Assembly: GCA_050288625.1 (NCBI GenBank)
Contig: JBNKEE010000033.1
Location: forward strand, 40,989 to 104,988
Length of the DNA: 64,000 bases
Origin: JAAGZL01 sp050288625
GTDB lineage: Bacteria; Pseudomonadota; Gammaproteobacteria; Chromatiales; Chromatiaceae
Direction of reading: 5' to 3'
The translations under genes and the position numbers were made by a program. Under the pieces are notes generated by a model that worked only from the letters and a program-made list of their open reading frames with translations, made no database searches and was not told the DNA's origin. Shown here one piece after another: positions 34,853 through 44,205 of the stretch; the stretch's first letter is position 1, and the number at the start of each line of letters is the position of its first letter.

Positions 34853-36031
34853 GTGTTGAAGGTGATTGCTGAGCGAATGGAAAAGATCAGGCCGTTCCAT
34901 GTAATGCAGCTGCTGGAGAGGGCCAAGAAGCTGGAGAAAGAGGGTATAGCGGTAATCCACATGGAGGTGGGTGAACCAGACTTTCCCACTCCAAAACCTA
35001 TCATTGAGGCGGGACGTCAGGCCCTTGCTGAGGGGCGTACCCACTACACGCCAGCTTTGGGGTTACCTGAGCTGAGAAATGCCATCTCCGGGCATTACAA
35101 GCAATGTTACAACCTGGATATAACCCCCAAGCGCATAGCTGTGACACCGGGCGCATCCGGGGCGCTGCAACTATTGCTAAGCGTGCTGATAAACCCAGGA
35201 GACGGCGTTCTCATGGCCGATCCCGGATATCCGTGTAACAGGAATTTTGTCCGCTTGGTGGGTGGTGTCCCTCAGGCTGTGAACGTCGATGCTAGCAGCG
35301 ATTACCAACTTACTGCCGATCTAGTGGCAGATAACTGGCAGGAAAATTCCAGAGCTGTGTTGGTGGCCACACCCTCCAATCCAACAGGCACCATGCTCAG
35401 CCGCCAGGAACTGCTCGCAATCAGCAGAGTTGTAGAAGATAACGATGGATTCCTAATCGTGGATGAGATCTATCAGGGACTGATATACGGAGCGGATGGA
35501 CATTCAGCTCTGGAGATTGGCGACCATATCTTCGTCATAAACAGCTTCTCCAAATACTTTGGTATGACCGGATGGCGTCTGGGGTGGTTGGTGGCCCCTG
35601 AGGATAAAATAGAACCCCTGGACAGGCTAGCGCAAAACATCTTCCTCTCAGCCCCTACACCGTCCCAATATGCAGCGCTATCCGCTTTCAGTGCAGAAAC
35701 CAGGGAGATCCTGGAACAGCGCCGGGAGGTATTCCGCCAGCGCCGCGATTATCTGCTTCCCACTTTAGAAAAGCTTGGTTTTAGGTTTCAAACAAAACCA
35801 CAAGGCGCTTTCTATCTATATGGAGACTGCAGCAAACTCACAGATGACAGTGCAGGTTTTGCCTATAGACTGCTAGAAGAGAAGGGAGTGGCAATAACGC
35901 CGGGGATGGATTTCGGAACCAATGCACCGGAGAAACACCTGCGCTTCGCCTATACCACGGATATGGAGTTGTTGCATGAGGGGGTGGAGAGGATTGGGGA
36001 GTTTATTGAAGGATATCATCCCGCGGTATGA
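34853..36031 (+). CDS. PLP-dependent aminotransferase, class I/II
   Basis: The 392-residue protein is a fold-type I aminotransferase. FHVMQLLERAKKLEKEG and HMEVGEPDFPTP form the N-terminus. TPGASGALQLLL binds the PLP phosphate, and SNPTGTMLSR and LIVDEIYQGLIYG supply Asn and Asp. The PLP lysine is in NSFSKYFGMTGWRLGW, and the substrate-binding Arg is in HLRFAYT. Likely amino donor and keto acid are not readable from sequence; it resembles aspartate/alanine-type enzymes. The start is a GTG with poor ribosome-binding site; GTG 34862 or ATG 34877 are alternatives. Confidence 0.88.
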   Translation: MLKVIAERMEKIRPFHVMQLLERAKKLEKEGIAVIHMEVGEPDFPTPKPIIEAGRQALAEGRTHYTPALGLPELRNAISGHYKQCYNLDITPKRIAVTPGASGALQLLLSVLINPGDGVLMADPGYPCNRNFVRLVGGVPQAVNVDASSDYQLTADLVADNWQENSRAVLVATPSNPTGTMLSRQELLAISRVVEDNDGFLIVDEIYQGLIYGADGHSALEIGDHIFVINSFSKYFGMTGWRLGWLVAPEDKIEPLDRLAQNIFLSAPTPSQYAALSAFSAETREILEQRREVFRQRRDYLLPTLEKLGFRFQTKPQGAFYLYGDCSKLTDDSAGFAYRLLEEKGVAITPGMDFGTNAPEKHLRFAYTTDMELLHEGVERIGEFIEGYHPAV

Positions 36032-36040
36032 CCGCGGGAT
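36018..36040 (+). other. Hairpin across the aminotransferase stop codon
   Basis: ATCCCGCGGT and ACCGCGGGAT form a perfect 10-base stem with loop ATG; the TGA stop spans loop and stem (36029-36031). There is no T tract, so it is not a standard terminator. It may protect the 3' end. Confidence 0.5.
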
Positions 36041-36061
36041 ACAGATTGAACAGTTAATTCA

Positions 36062-36709
36062 TTACTTCCTGCTTCGTGAAAAGCCAATTAGACCCAAAAT
36101 ACCAGATCCAAATAGCCACACAGCTGCAGGCAGTGGAACCGCAGAGGATCGTATGACCAGATTCTGACCGCTAAGGTCAAGGGCTGTCCTTGCCGGGTTG
36201 GTTGCATCCGGCCCGCTGAGAAAGAACCAGTTGTCGATACCTGAGGCTGCAAGTAACTGAATGGCGATCTCCCACTCCCCATCCAAGCCAGCGATAACAC
36301 CACCATCCGTATATGAGCTAACCCAGATCCAACTTGGCGTTGTACCATCACCACCTACTTCGTTAGCATCGTCCTGCACAGACCAGGACCATCCCAGTGG
36401 TAACCCGGTCAATCCCAGATTCATTGATCCACTACTGCCACCACTGCCTGTGGCATTAAAGATCATTCCCAGGGTGATATCTCCGTTCAGGCTGTTTTCG
36501 TGCAACCAAAAGAATGCCGTATTCTTTTCAGGACCAAATGCCGGATGGCCGGATGGAGTTATGTAATCGTAATAAGAGGCTCCAGTCTCAGCCGTAACAA
36601 GAGGATCCACTGTCTGATTAGTAACTCCATTGGTTATAGAGTACGTATAAGCAGATGCCGATGATACCCAGAAGGTAAGGAATAGTAAGGGGAAGATAAA
36701 ACGTCTCAT
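36062..36709 (-). CDS. Exported protein with VPLPA-CTERM sorting signal
   Basis: The 215-residue secreted protein starts at ATG 36709, preceded by GAGG at 6 bases; a TTG four codons upstream is less likely. It has a signal peptide (FIFPLLFLTFWVSSASA) and a low-charge Gly/Ser/Trp-rich beta-type body. The C-terminus reads VPLPAAVWLFGSGILGLIGF plus SRSRK: motif, transmembrane helix and basic end of a PEP-CTERM/VPLPA-CTERM signal. Such proteins are processed by an exosortase, which must be encoded outside the window. Function of the body is unknown. Confidence 0.88.
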   Translation of the reverse strand: MRRFIFPLLFLTFWVSSASAYTYSITNGVTNQTVDPLVTAETGASYYDYITPSGHPAFGPEKNTAFFWLHENSLNGDITLGMIFNATGSGGSSGSMNLGLTGLPLGWSWSVQDDANEVGGDGTTPSWIWVSSYTDGGVIAGLDGEWEIAIQLLAASGIDNWFFLSGPDATNPARTALDLSGQNLVIRSSAVPLPAAVWLFGSGILGLIGFSRSRK

Positions 36710-36882
36710 GGATCGCCTCAATCAATTAATATTTTGTTGCCGCTGATATTAATTCACTCTAACTTGTCCATTCAACAATAGGAACGATAGGGTATTTGTG
36801 ATTGGATGACATTGGTTGCATGGGATTATAATTTTTTTGTCGCCCCATAGAACGGGCCCTGCTTCTCAGCATCGATAGCAAA

Positions 36883-37602
36883 TTACCTCCTGTCACACCA
36901 CATTGCAGTAGCACCCGCCACCGCAGCAGGCATGGCAGCGAAGTTCAGCAACGGGATCATCATTAACAGAGTAAGACCGCCACCGAATCCAAGCGCAGCC
37001 ATACGCATCTGTTTCATTTTTCCAAGCTGATCTTTGAACTCTAGTCCGTTGTTGGCCATAGGATAGTCGGCGTACTCCAGGGCCAGATACCAGATGCCGA
37101 ACAGGGCCCATAGGAGGGGGGCAATGACATTTACTCCTGGAATAAGAAAGAGCAACAGCAGGGGCAGGGCGCGCACGATGAAATATCTCAGCTTGATCAA
37201 CTCTGATCGAACCGCGGGCCTGATGGACTGCATAATACCGGCGTGCATCTGGGATGGGTTGGTTCCGGTAATGAGTATCTCCACCTTTTCTGCCAGAATG
37301 CCGTTGAATGGAGCGGCCAACAGGTTGGCCAGAATGGTGAAACTGTAAAAAGTAACCAGAATGGCTGCTATGGCAAACACGGGCCAGAGGATGTAGCGGA
37401 AATAGGAGAGCCATGAGTCCTGCGGCAGCATCCAGTCCAAAAGATTTTCAAACTGGATCACACCTATCCATAACATAAGCGAGAATATCAGGATATTGAT
37501 CAGAAAGGGCATGACCACATAACGGCGCAACCCGGGATGGGTCAGAAGTTTAAGGCCTTTCAGTAGATAGCCTGCGCCGGAGGCGGGATTATTCTTGATC
37601 AT
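36883..37602 (-). CDS. cysZ: CysZ/EI24-family membrane protein
   Basis: CysZ mediates sulfate uptake for cysteine synthesis in E. coli. The start at 37602 (MIKNNPASGAGYLLKG) matches the family and overlaps the uppP stop by one base (TGATG); the frame is open upstream to 37707. The 239-residue protein has several membrane segments, with signatures LLKGLKLLTHPGLRRYVVMP, LAAPFNGILAEKVE and EYADYPMANNGLEF. No sulfate-assimilation genes lie nearby, so the role is by homology only. Confidence 0.88.
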   Translation of the reverse strand: MIKNNPASGAGYLLKGLKLLTHPGLRRYVVMPFLINILIFSLMLWIGVIQFENLLDWMLPQDSWLSYFRYILWPVFAIAAILVTFYSFTILANLLAAPFNGILAEKVEILITGTNPSQMHAGIMQSIRPAVRSELIKLRYFIVRALPLLLLFLIPGVNVIAPLLWALFGIWYLALEYADYPMANNGLEFKDQLGKMKQMRMAALGFGGGLTLLMMIPLLNFAAMPAAVAGATAMWCDRR

Positions 37603-38405
37603 CAGCTTGCGGCGACGAAGAGCAGGGCGCCACCTAGTATCAGACGGTAGATGACGAATGGCAGCATACCGCATCTCTCGATAAAGCTGAGAAACAGGTG
37701 AATGCAAAGGTACGCAGAGGCAAAGGATAGAATAGCTCCTGCTATCATATCACTCCAGACGATCACTTCATCACTTAACAACAGGCCGTAGGTTACATAG
37801 ATCCCCGTCATGATTATGGTCGGTATGGATAAGAGAAATGAGAATCTGGACGTCGCTTCTCTGGTAAGGCCTAGCATGAGCCCAGCGGTTATTGTGATGC
37901 CGGAACGTGAGGTACCGGGAAATATAGCGATAGACTGAAACAGTCCGATAACAATAGCATCTTTCCAATTAATTGATGTTACCCCTCTCTCTTTTCTGCC
38001 CTTCAGGTCAGACCAGTAGAGCAGTAGGGCGAAAACAATGGTCGGTATGGCTATCATCAGGGCGGTGCGCATGTTCTGTTCGATAAATGACTTAAAGGCA
38101 AGCCCGGTGAAGATGATAGGTATGGTTGCAATTATAATCATCCAGCCCATTCGTGAGTGTTCAGTAGCTTTCTCCTGGTTGCCAAATGAGTTGAGAAAAT
38201 CTTTCATGATCTGTTTTAGCTCTTTTCTAAAATAGCCGATAACAGCCAGTAACGAACCCACATGTATAGCAACATCAAAGGCCAGTCCCTGATCACTGAA
38301 ACCAAAAACTTTAGGGGCCAATATGAGATGGGCAGAACTGGAGATAGGTAAAAATTCAGTAATCCCCTGGACCAGGGCCAGCAGCAGTATGTGAAGTGTT
38401 TCCAT
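37602..38405 (-). CDS. uppP: Undecaprenyl-diphosphatase (BacA/UppP)
   Basis: Inner-membrane phosphatase that recycles undecaprenyl diphosphate to the monophosphate lipid carrier for cell-wall synthesis and gives low-level bacitracin resistance. The 267-residue polytopic protein has the two active-site segments QGITEFLPISSSAHLIL (about residues 14-30) and FPGTSRSGITITAGL. It is translationally coupled to cysZ downstream by a one-base overlap. Confidence 0.96.
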   Translation of the reverse strand: METLHILLLALVQGITEFLPISSSAHLILAPKVFGFSDQGLAFDVAIHVGSLLAVIGYFRKELKQIMKDFLNSFGNQEKATEHSRMGWMIIIATIPIIFTGLAFKSFIEQNMRTALMIAIPTIVFALLLYWSDLKGRKERGVTSINWKDAIVIGLFQSIAIFPGTSRSGITITAGLMLGLTREATSRFSFLLSIPTIIMTGIYVTYGLLLSDEVIVWSDMIAGAILSFASAYLCIHLFLSFIERCGMLPFVIYRLILGGALLFVAAS

Positions 38406-38454
38406 GTAATACGGGATTGATTAAAAGTTGTTGCATGATAGCAGTTAAGGCGGA

Positions 38455-39111
38455 CTAATTCCTATAAGGGAAGTGCCTCAATCGTAAAGATGAGATCTCG
38501 ATATCCCTTACCGCAACACATGCCATCCATCTGTCGTGTAAAGAAATGTGTTTAGTTGTTATTTCATCCCATACCTTGCTGGATGAGAATATCCCATGTC
38601 CCACACACTTTGCCCTTGCCTCCAGTTCTGTCCAGTGGCGAAAAAATTCTACATCAAACTGATCTGATGGAGATTGTATTAGCCTTTTGTATATCTGGTC
38701 AGGAAACATGCGTTGCGCAATTTTCAGTTGTAATGGGCGGGTACGGATACGTTCCAGATCTATACCGACCTGGATTTTGTAAGTCACGGCCAAAAGCGCC
38801 ATGTCATCGCAATGACTCAGATTGAACTCAATATCAGACTTAGGATTACGAATGGATGGTTTTCCTTTATCCCCGTGGCTAAATGTCAATTCCCCTCCAG
38901 AAACACCCATATAACGTCCAAGGATAGATCTCATGGCTCCATGTGCAAGGATAAAGCGGTTTCTCTCAAAGGCCTGTTTTTTCGCCTCAGCTCTTTTTAT
39001 TTCCCTATCTGATAGTAGCTCGACCAGATCACCCAAAGCCCCATCCAAATCGATATGCCAGATGTGCATGCTGATGGAATCCAGATCATGTGATGTCTGC
39101 TCAGTCGCCAT
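38455..39111 (-). CDS. Sfp-type 4'-phosphopantetheinyl transferase
   Basis: Transfers phosphopantetheine from CoA to a carrier-protein serine. The 218-residue protein has the three Sfp-type motifs: GKPSI...FNLSH, VGIDLERIR with the metal-binding Asp and Glu, and FRHWTELEARAKCVGHGI, corresponding to WxxKEAxxK with Glu in place of the first Lys. No polyketide, NRPS or carrier protein gene is nearby, so its target is elsewhere. The next minus-strand gene, uppP, starts 49 bases downstream. Confidence 0.9.
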   Translation of the reverse strand: MATEQTSHDLDSISMHIWHIDLDGALGDLVELLSDREIKRAEAKKQAFERNRFILAHGAMRSILGRYMGVSGGELTFSHGDKGKPSIRNPKSDIEFNLSHCDDMALLAVTYKIQVGIDLERIRTRPLQLKIAQRMFPDQIYKRLIQSPSDQFDVEFFRHWTELEARAKCVGHGIFSSSKVWDEITTKHISLHDRWMACVAVRDIEISSLRLRHFPYRN

Positions 39112-39193
39112 CTGTTATGCTGGTGTCATCTGTTTATCATGAGTCTGTTTCATGGACGCATACTATGTCAATCAACTCAGCTAGGCAAAGAGC

Positions 39194-40930
39194 GTGTTGC
39201 AATCAAGAACTGAAATAGTAAGGCGCTCGATACCGGAAAAATCGAATCTATCTGGAGATATACCAGAGCTGCTTAGGAGGATCTATCTGGCCAGAGGAGT
39301 GACTAAAGATTTCGAATTAGGGCGAGAACTGTCTGATCTGCCAGCGCCATCCAAGATTCGCGGAACTGCTCAGGCTGCTGATTTATTATATAAGCATATA
39401 CAATCCTCCAGCCATATCCTTATTATTGGTGATTTTGACGCAGACGGGGCTACTTCATGTGCCTTGGCTGTACTTGCACTGAGGGCCATGGGCGCTGCTA
39501 AGGTTTCCTACCTTGTGCCAAACAGGTTTGAATATGGTTATGGTCTAACACCCGAGATAGTGGATGTTGCCCTGCAAAAATCTCCCGACCTTATTGTCAC
39601 GGTCGACAATGGCATCTCCAGTATCTCGGGGGTGGCGGCAGCGAACCATGCTGGCGTGTCAGTATTGGTAACCGATCACCATCTCCCTGGATCAGAGCTA
39701 CCGGATGCCGCCGTGATAGTTGATCCAAATATGCACGATGACGGCATAGGACAGTGTCTGGCCGGGGTGGGAGTCATGTTCTATGTGCTGTTGGCACTCA
39801 GGTCCAGGCTCAGGGCAGACAATTGGTTTGAAAAGCAAGATATAGATGAGCCGAATCTGGCAGAATTTCTCGATCTAGTTGCCCTGGGCACTGTGGCAGA
39901 CGTGGTGCCGCTGGACCGGGTCAATCGTATTCTGGTGTATCAGGGACTACGCAGGATAAAGGCCGGCATGTGTCGCCCTGGGATCATTGCGTTGTTCAGA
40001 GCGTCAGGACGAGGTTTAGAGCGTGTAGTGGCATCTGACCTGGGATTTGCCATAGGACCCAGGCTGAATGCTGCAGGCAGAATGGATGACATGTCCCTGG
40101 GTATAGAGACCTTGATCACCGATTCCATTGCTGTGGCTGAGCAGGGTGCATTCGAGCTCAACAATCTCAACCAACAGCGCCGGGAGGTAGAGGATGAGAT
40201 GCGCCAACAGGCCCTAGCCTACCTTGAGCCAATAGATCTGAAGGGAGAATCAGAACTGCCGTTCGGCCTCTGTATTTTTGATGAGCAATGGCATCAGGGT
40301 GTTATAGGTATCCTGGCCTCCAGGATAAAGGATCGTTACCATCGACCGGTAATCGCATTCGCCCTATCTGATGGTACATGGATAAAGGGCTCAGCCAGAT
40401 CTGTTATCGGAGTACATATACGGGATGTCCTTGATAGCATAGCAACCAGACATCCTGACCTTATCAGCAAGTTCGGCGGCCATGCCATGGCCGCTGGTCT
40501 TACCCTACTGCGCAAGGACCTAGAGCGTTTCAGTAACGCCTTCGACGCAGAGGTAAGACTGCATATGGATTATGATGATATCCGTGGGGTCGTTTATTCC
40601 GATGGAGAGCTTTTGCCGCAACAGATGAACATTGAGACCGCTGAGATGTTGCGCGATGCTGGTCCATGGGGCCAGAGCTATCCAGAGCCGGTGTTTGATG
40701 GCAGGTTCAACCTGATCAATTGGCGTATCGTTGGTGACAGACATCTAAAATTAGTCTTAGCTACAGAAAATGGTGAACTAATTGATGCCATCGCCTTTAA
40801 CCTGAGCAATATGGCACCACAAAAAGGGGAAGTGGCAGTGAACGCTGCATATCGTCTGGATGTGAATGAGTACCGTGGAAACAGGGATGTTCAGTTGATC
40901 GTAGAACACCTGGAGTGGTTGTATGCATGA
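39194..40930 (+). CDS. recJ: Single-stranded-DNA-specific exonuclease RecJ
   Basis: RecJ degrades single-stranded DNA 5' to 3' in recombination and mismatch repair. The 578-residue protein has DHH-family motifs GDFDADGATSC, TVDNGISS and VLVTDHHLPG, followed by the DHHA1 domain with GKFGGHAMAAG-type motif (here SKFGGHAMAAGL) and a C-terminal OB fold. Start is GTG 39194 with a weak ribosome-binding site; TTG 39197 is an alternative. The last 8 bases overlap darP. Confidence 0.95.
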   Translation: MLQSRTEIVRRSIPEKSNLSGDIPELLRRIYLARGVTKDFELGRELSDLPAPSKIRGTAQAADLLYKHIQSSSHILIIGDFDADGATSCALAVLALRAMGAAKVSYLVPNRFEYGYGLTPEIVDVALQKSPDLIVTVDNGISSISGVAAANHAGVSVLVTDHHLPGSELPDAAVIVDPNMHDDGIGQCLAGVGVMFYVLLALRSRLRADNWFEKQDIDEPNLAEFLDLVALGTVADVVPLDRVNRILVYQGLRRIKAGMCRPGIIALFRASGRGLERVVASDLGFAIGPRLNAAGRMDDMSLGIETLITDSIAVAEQGAFELNNLNQQRREVEDEMRQQALAYLEPIDLKGESELPFGLCIFDEQWHQGVIGILASRIKDRYHRPVIAFALSDGTWIKGSARSVIGVHIRDVLDSIATRHPDLISKFGGHAMAAGLTLLRKDLERFSNAFDAEVRLHMDYDDIRGVVYSDGELLPQQMNIETAEMLRDAGPWGQSYPEPVFDGRFNLINWRIVGDRHLKLVLATENGELIDAIAFNLSNMAPQKGEVAVNAAYRLDVNEYRGNRDVQLIVEHLEWLYA

Positions 40931-41444
40931 TGAGTTGGAACAAATCGAATCCTGCGATGAGAAAAGTAAGAGCCAAATCAAACGTGAATTTGCCGAACTT
41001 CAAGGTCTGGGAGAAAAGCTCATTGCTCTAAAACCTGCACAGATACATAAATTTCCGTTCAGTCAAAACATGCTCGACGCCCTGGAAGAGTACACTCGGA
41101 TCAAAAACAGAACAGCACAACAGAGACATATTCGCCGTATAGGTAAACTATTGGCAGATGAAGATGTCGCGAATATCCGGCATATCCTGGAACGGCTTGA
41201 TTCAAACCATCCGGAAAAGAGGCGAAGACAGGAATTTATTGAACAGTGGCAGAAAAGGTTAATAGCGGAGGGAGATAATGCCCTGAATGAACTCGCTGAG
41301 TTTTGCCCAGATCTAGATAGGCACTACCTACGGCAAATTGTAAGAGCTGCACAAAAGGAGAAAGCAACAGGCAAAAACCCTTCAGCAGCAAAGAAAATCT
41401 TAACATATATCAAAAGTATTGACTGTACCTCTGGATTAGATTAA
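40923..41444 (+). CDS. darP: Ribosome biogenesis factor DarP (YjgA, DUF615)
   Basis: DarP (YjgA) associates with late 50S ribosomal particles and helps 50S maturation in E. coli. The 173-residue protein has the family segments KSKSQIKREFAELQGLGEKL, RIKNRTAQQRHIRRIGKLL and the C-terminal AAKKILTYIK. It is highly charged and helical. It overlaps recJ by 8 bases, so translation is probably coupled. Confidence 0.93.
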   Translation: MHDELEQIESCDEKSKSQIKREFAELQGLGEKLIALKPAQIHKFPFSQNMLDALEEYTRIKNRTAQQRHIRRIGKLLADEDVANIRHILERLDSNHPEKRRRQEFIEQWQKRLIAEGDNALNELAEFCPDLDRHYLRQIVRAAQKEKATGKNPSAAKKILTYIKSIDCTSGLD

Positions 41445-41453
41445 AAATACCAA

Positions 41454-41471
41454 TTTTATGCATGCATAAAA
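41454..41471. repeat. Perfect 18-base palindrome
   Basis: TTTTATGCATGCATAAAA is its own reverse complement. It begins 9 bases after the darP stop in the 237-base gap before sdhC. With no loop it is a poor RNA hairpin; a dimeric DNA-binding protein site is possible. Confidence 0.5.
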
Positions 41472-41681
41472 GCAGTTTAAGGTGCCTGTCGTTTTATTGG
41501 ACTGAGATAGCGTTAACTTTGCCACTTGGTGATTACTTGAAGATTAGTAAGTTCTATCCCATAGTTATTTCTTAAGAATTAATAAATCATCTCTTATGTA
41601 TTTTTTGTCGGTTAATTTCTGGTCCTGCCTGCATTTTTGCATACCTCGTCCCAGAACAAACCAGACCAAGAGAACTACTTT

Positions 41682-42071
41682 ATGAATAAACAAACCAGAC
41701 CGGTCTATCTAAATCTCTTCCAGATAAAGATGCCAATCATGGCCATTATGTCCATACTGCACCGGGCTAGTGGCGCTCTTTTGGTGCTTTCTATCCCATA
41801 TATCTCATATCTGTTTGCCCTATCACTTGAAAGTGAGCAGGGTTTTCTACAGGTACAGGAACATCTATCCGGTATCCTGGTAAAAATCATCATGTTGTTG
41901 TTAGGCTGGGGGATATTGCACCACCTTCTATCTGGTATACGTTTTCTGTTTTTAGATTTTGATGTGGGAGTCGACAGGGTGAACGGTAGAATAACCGCAT
42001 TGATGGCAACTGCGCTGGCCGCAATAGTGGCCTTACTTGCAGGGGTTATCATGCTAGGAGTCGCAAAATGA
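41682..42071 (+). CDS. sdhC: Succinate dehydrogenase cytochrome b556 subunit
   Basis: Membrane anchor of complex II, binding heme b and quinone. ATG 41682 (MNKQTRPVYLNLFQIKMP) matches the family start; an in-frame ATG at 41637 is upstream. The 129-residue protein has three membrane helices, the quinone-site motif SILHRASG (residues 24-31) and the heme-ligand region HHLLSGIRFLFLD, with His81 the probable ligand. Its last four bases overlap sdhD (ATGA). Confidence 0.94.
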   Translation: MNKQTRPVYLNLFQIKMPIMAIMSILHRASGALLVLSIPYISYLFALSLESEQGFLQVQEHLSGILVKIIMLLLGWGILHHLLSGIRFLFLDFDVGVDRVNGRITALMATALAAIVALLAGVIMLGVAK

Positions 42072-42409
42072 GCCGGCGTGCCAGTGGTTTTAGAGCATGG
42101 GTGTTCCAGCGAATAAGTGCGGTATATCTGGGACTGTATACACTTTTTTTATGCGGCTTTTTTCTTTTTACTCCACCGGCTTCATATCAAGAGTGGATTG
42201 AAACTGTTGCCAGCCCGACTTTCAACATCTCATTGCTCTTCTGTGTATTTTTTCTGTTGTTTCACGCCTGGGTTGGTACAAGAGACATCATTATTGATTA
42301 CGTCCATCCGCTGATGATACGGGTGGTAGCATTGACGATATTGGCATTAGGACTAATTGGTAGCGGTCTTTGGATCGTAAAATATCTTTTTCTTACTGTC
42401 ACCGCATAA
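42068..42409 (+). CDS. sdhD: Succinate dehydrogenase membrane anchor subunit
   Basis: The 113-residue second anchor subunit of complex II has three membrane helices and the family segments VFQRISAVYLGLY and FHAWVGTRDIIIDYVHP; the latter holds the His and the quinone-site Asp-Tyr pair. It starts within the sdhC stop (ATGA) and is followed after 20 bases by sdhA. Confidence 0.94.
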   Translation: MSRRASGFRAWVFQRISAVYLGLYTLFLCGFFLFTPPASYQEWIETVASPTFNISLLFCVFFLLFHAWVGTRDIIIDYVHPLMIRVVALTILALGLIGSGLWIVKYLFLTVTA

Positions 42410-42429
42410 ATTGAAGTGAGGGGTTTTAT

Positions 42430-44196
42430 ATGAAGCTTGCAAGCCGCAAGTTCGATACATTGATCATAGGCTCTGGAGGTGCCGGACTGCGCGCCTCTCT
42501 GCAACTAGCAGATGCCGAGGCGAGGGTGGCAGTTGTATCCAAGGTCTTTCCCACCAGATCCCACACCATAGCCGCCCAGGGTGGTGTGAACGCAGCGCTG
42601 GCCAATGTCTCATCTGATAACTGGCATTGGCACATGTATGACACAGTGAAAGGTAGTGATTATCTAGGAGACCAAGACGCAATTGAATACATGTGCCGTG
42701 CCGCATCCCATCTGGTCTATGAATTAGAACACTATGGCGTGCCTTTCTCACGCCTGGACAATGGAAAGATCTATCAGCGTCCATTCGGTGGACAGAGTAA
42801 GGAGTTCGGTGAGGGCGGTCAGGCCACCCGTACTTGCGCCGCTGCCGACCGCACTGGACATGCCATCCTGCATAGCCTGTATCAGGAGAACATCCGCGCC
42901 AAGACCAATTTCTTCGATGAATATTTCGCTGTTGATCTTATATCTGATAAAGAGGGTAATGTACTGGGTGCGTTAGCCATGGAGATTGCCACCGGTGAAC
43001 CCCTGTTGATAGAAGCCAAGACTACCCTCATCGCAACCGGCGGCTGCGGACAGATCTTCCGTACCACCACAAACGCCCATATCAATACAGGTGATGGCAT
43101 GGCCATGGCCCTTAGGGCCGGCGTTCCCCTTGAGGATATGGAGTTTTTCCAATTCCATCCTACCGGTGTTGCAGGTAAGGGTATCCTTATTACAGAAGGC
43201 GCCCGAGGCGAGGGCGGTTATCTGGTAAACAAGGATGGCGAACGTTTTATGGAACGCTATGCCCCTAATGTCAAAGACCTGGCCAGCCGTGACGTAGTTA
43301 GCCGTGCTATAGCTACTGAGATAAGGGAAGGGCGAGGCTGTGGGCCTAAAGGTGACTTCGTATTACTGAGACTGGACCACCTAGGTGCGGATATCGTTGG
43401 TAAGCGTCTGCCAGGCATCAGTGATATCTGCAGGACATTCCTGAATATGGATCCGGCTGACACTCCGATACCTGTATTTCCTACCGCACACTACGCCATG
43501 GGCGGTATCCCCACCAACCGTTTTGGTGAAGTTATTGTAAATAAAGATGATGAACCTGAGCAGGTAGTAAACGGACTCTACGCCATTGGTGAAGCTGCCT
43601 GTGTATCTGTACATGGTGGTAATCGTCTCGGGGGTAATTCGCTACTGGATATCCTGGTATTTGGCCGTGCTGCAGCCAACAGGGTAGGAGAGTTCCTGAA
43701 GGCAAATCGTTATCACAAGCCTCTGTGTAAAGAGAGTGTGGACAAGGCGATGGCAAGGCTGGTGCGTTGGGAAAAGAAGGGTGACGGTGAGTCGGTACAA
43801 TCCCTGCGCGATGATCTGAAACAGGTCATGGAGACTCATTGCGGTGTATTCCGCAATGAAGAAGTTATGCAGGAGGGTATTGAGCAACTCAAGGCCCTGC
43901 GTGACCGCTTACCTGGGGTACAACTCCAAGACGATAGTAAGGTATTCAACCATGCCCGCGTCGAGGCCCTGGAGCTGGAGAATATGATCGACATCTCAAT
44001 GTCCATCATGATGTCGGCAGAGGCCAGAAAAGAGAGCCGTGGCGCCCACTCTCGCATCGATTATCCAGATCGTGATGATAAAAACTGGATGAGACATAGC
44101 CTTTATTATCTGGATGGGGACAGACACAACACCAAACCGGTTCGTACCAAACCGATTACTGTTGAGACCTTTCCACCCAAAGAACGCGTATATTGA
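42430..44196 (+). CDS. sdhA: Succinate dehydrogenase flavoprotein subunit
   Basis: Catalytic subunit oxidising succinate to fumarate. The 588-residue protein has the Rossmann start TLIIGSGGAGLRASLQLA. RSHTIAAQGGVNAAL holds the His that binds FAD covalently, and FQFHPTGVAGKGILITEG, RGEGGYLVN and the C-terminal RKESRGAHSR follow. The ribosome-binding site GAGGGG lies before ATG 42430. Flavinylation should need SdhE, encoded two genes downstream. Confidence 0.97.
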   Translation: MKLASRKFDTLIIGSGGAGLRASLQLADAEARVAVVSKVFPTRSHTIAAQGGVNAALANVSSDNWHWHMYDTVKGSDYLGDQDAIEYMCRAASHLVYELEHYGVPFSRLDNGKIYQRPFGGQSKEFGEGGQATRTCAAADRTGHAILHSLYQENIRAKTNFFDEYFAVDLISDKEGNVLGALAMEIATGEPLLIEAKTTLIATGGCGQIFRTTTNAHINTGDGMAMALRAGVPLEDMEFFQFHPTGVAGKGILITEGARGEGGYLVNKDGERFMERYAPNVKDLASRDVVSRAIATEIREGRGCGPKGDFVLLRLDHLGADIVGKRLPGISDICRTFLNMDPADTPIPVFPTAHYAMGGIPTNRFGEVIVNKDDEPEQVVNGLYAIGEAACVSVHGGNRLGGNSLLDILVFGRAAANRVGEFLKANRYHKPLCKESVDKAMARLVRWEKKGDGESVQSLRDDLKQVMETHCGVFRNEEVMQEGIEQLKALRDRLPGVQLQDDSKVFNHARVEALELENMIDISMSIMMSAEARKESRGAHSRIDYPDRDDKNWMRHSLYYLDGDRHNTKPVRTKPITVETFPPKERVY

Positions 44197-44205
44197 GAAA
44201 GCATC

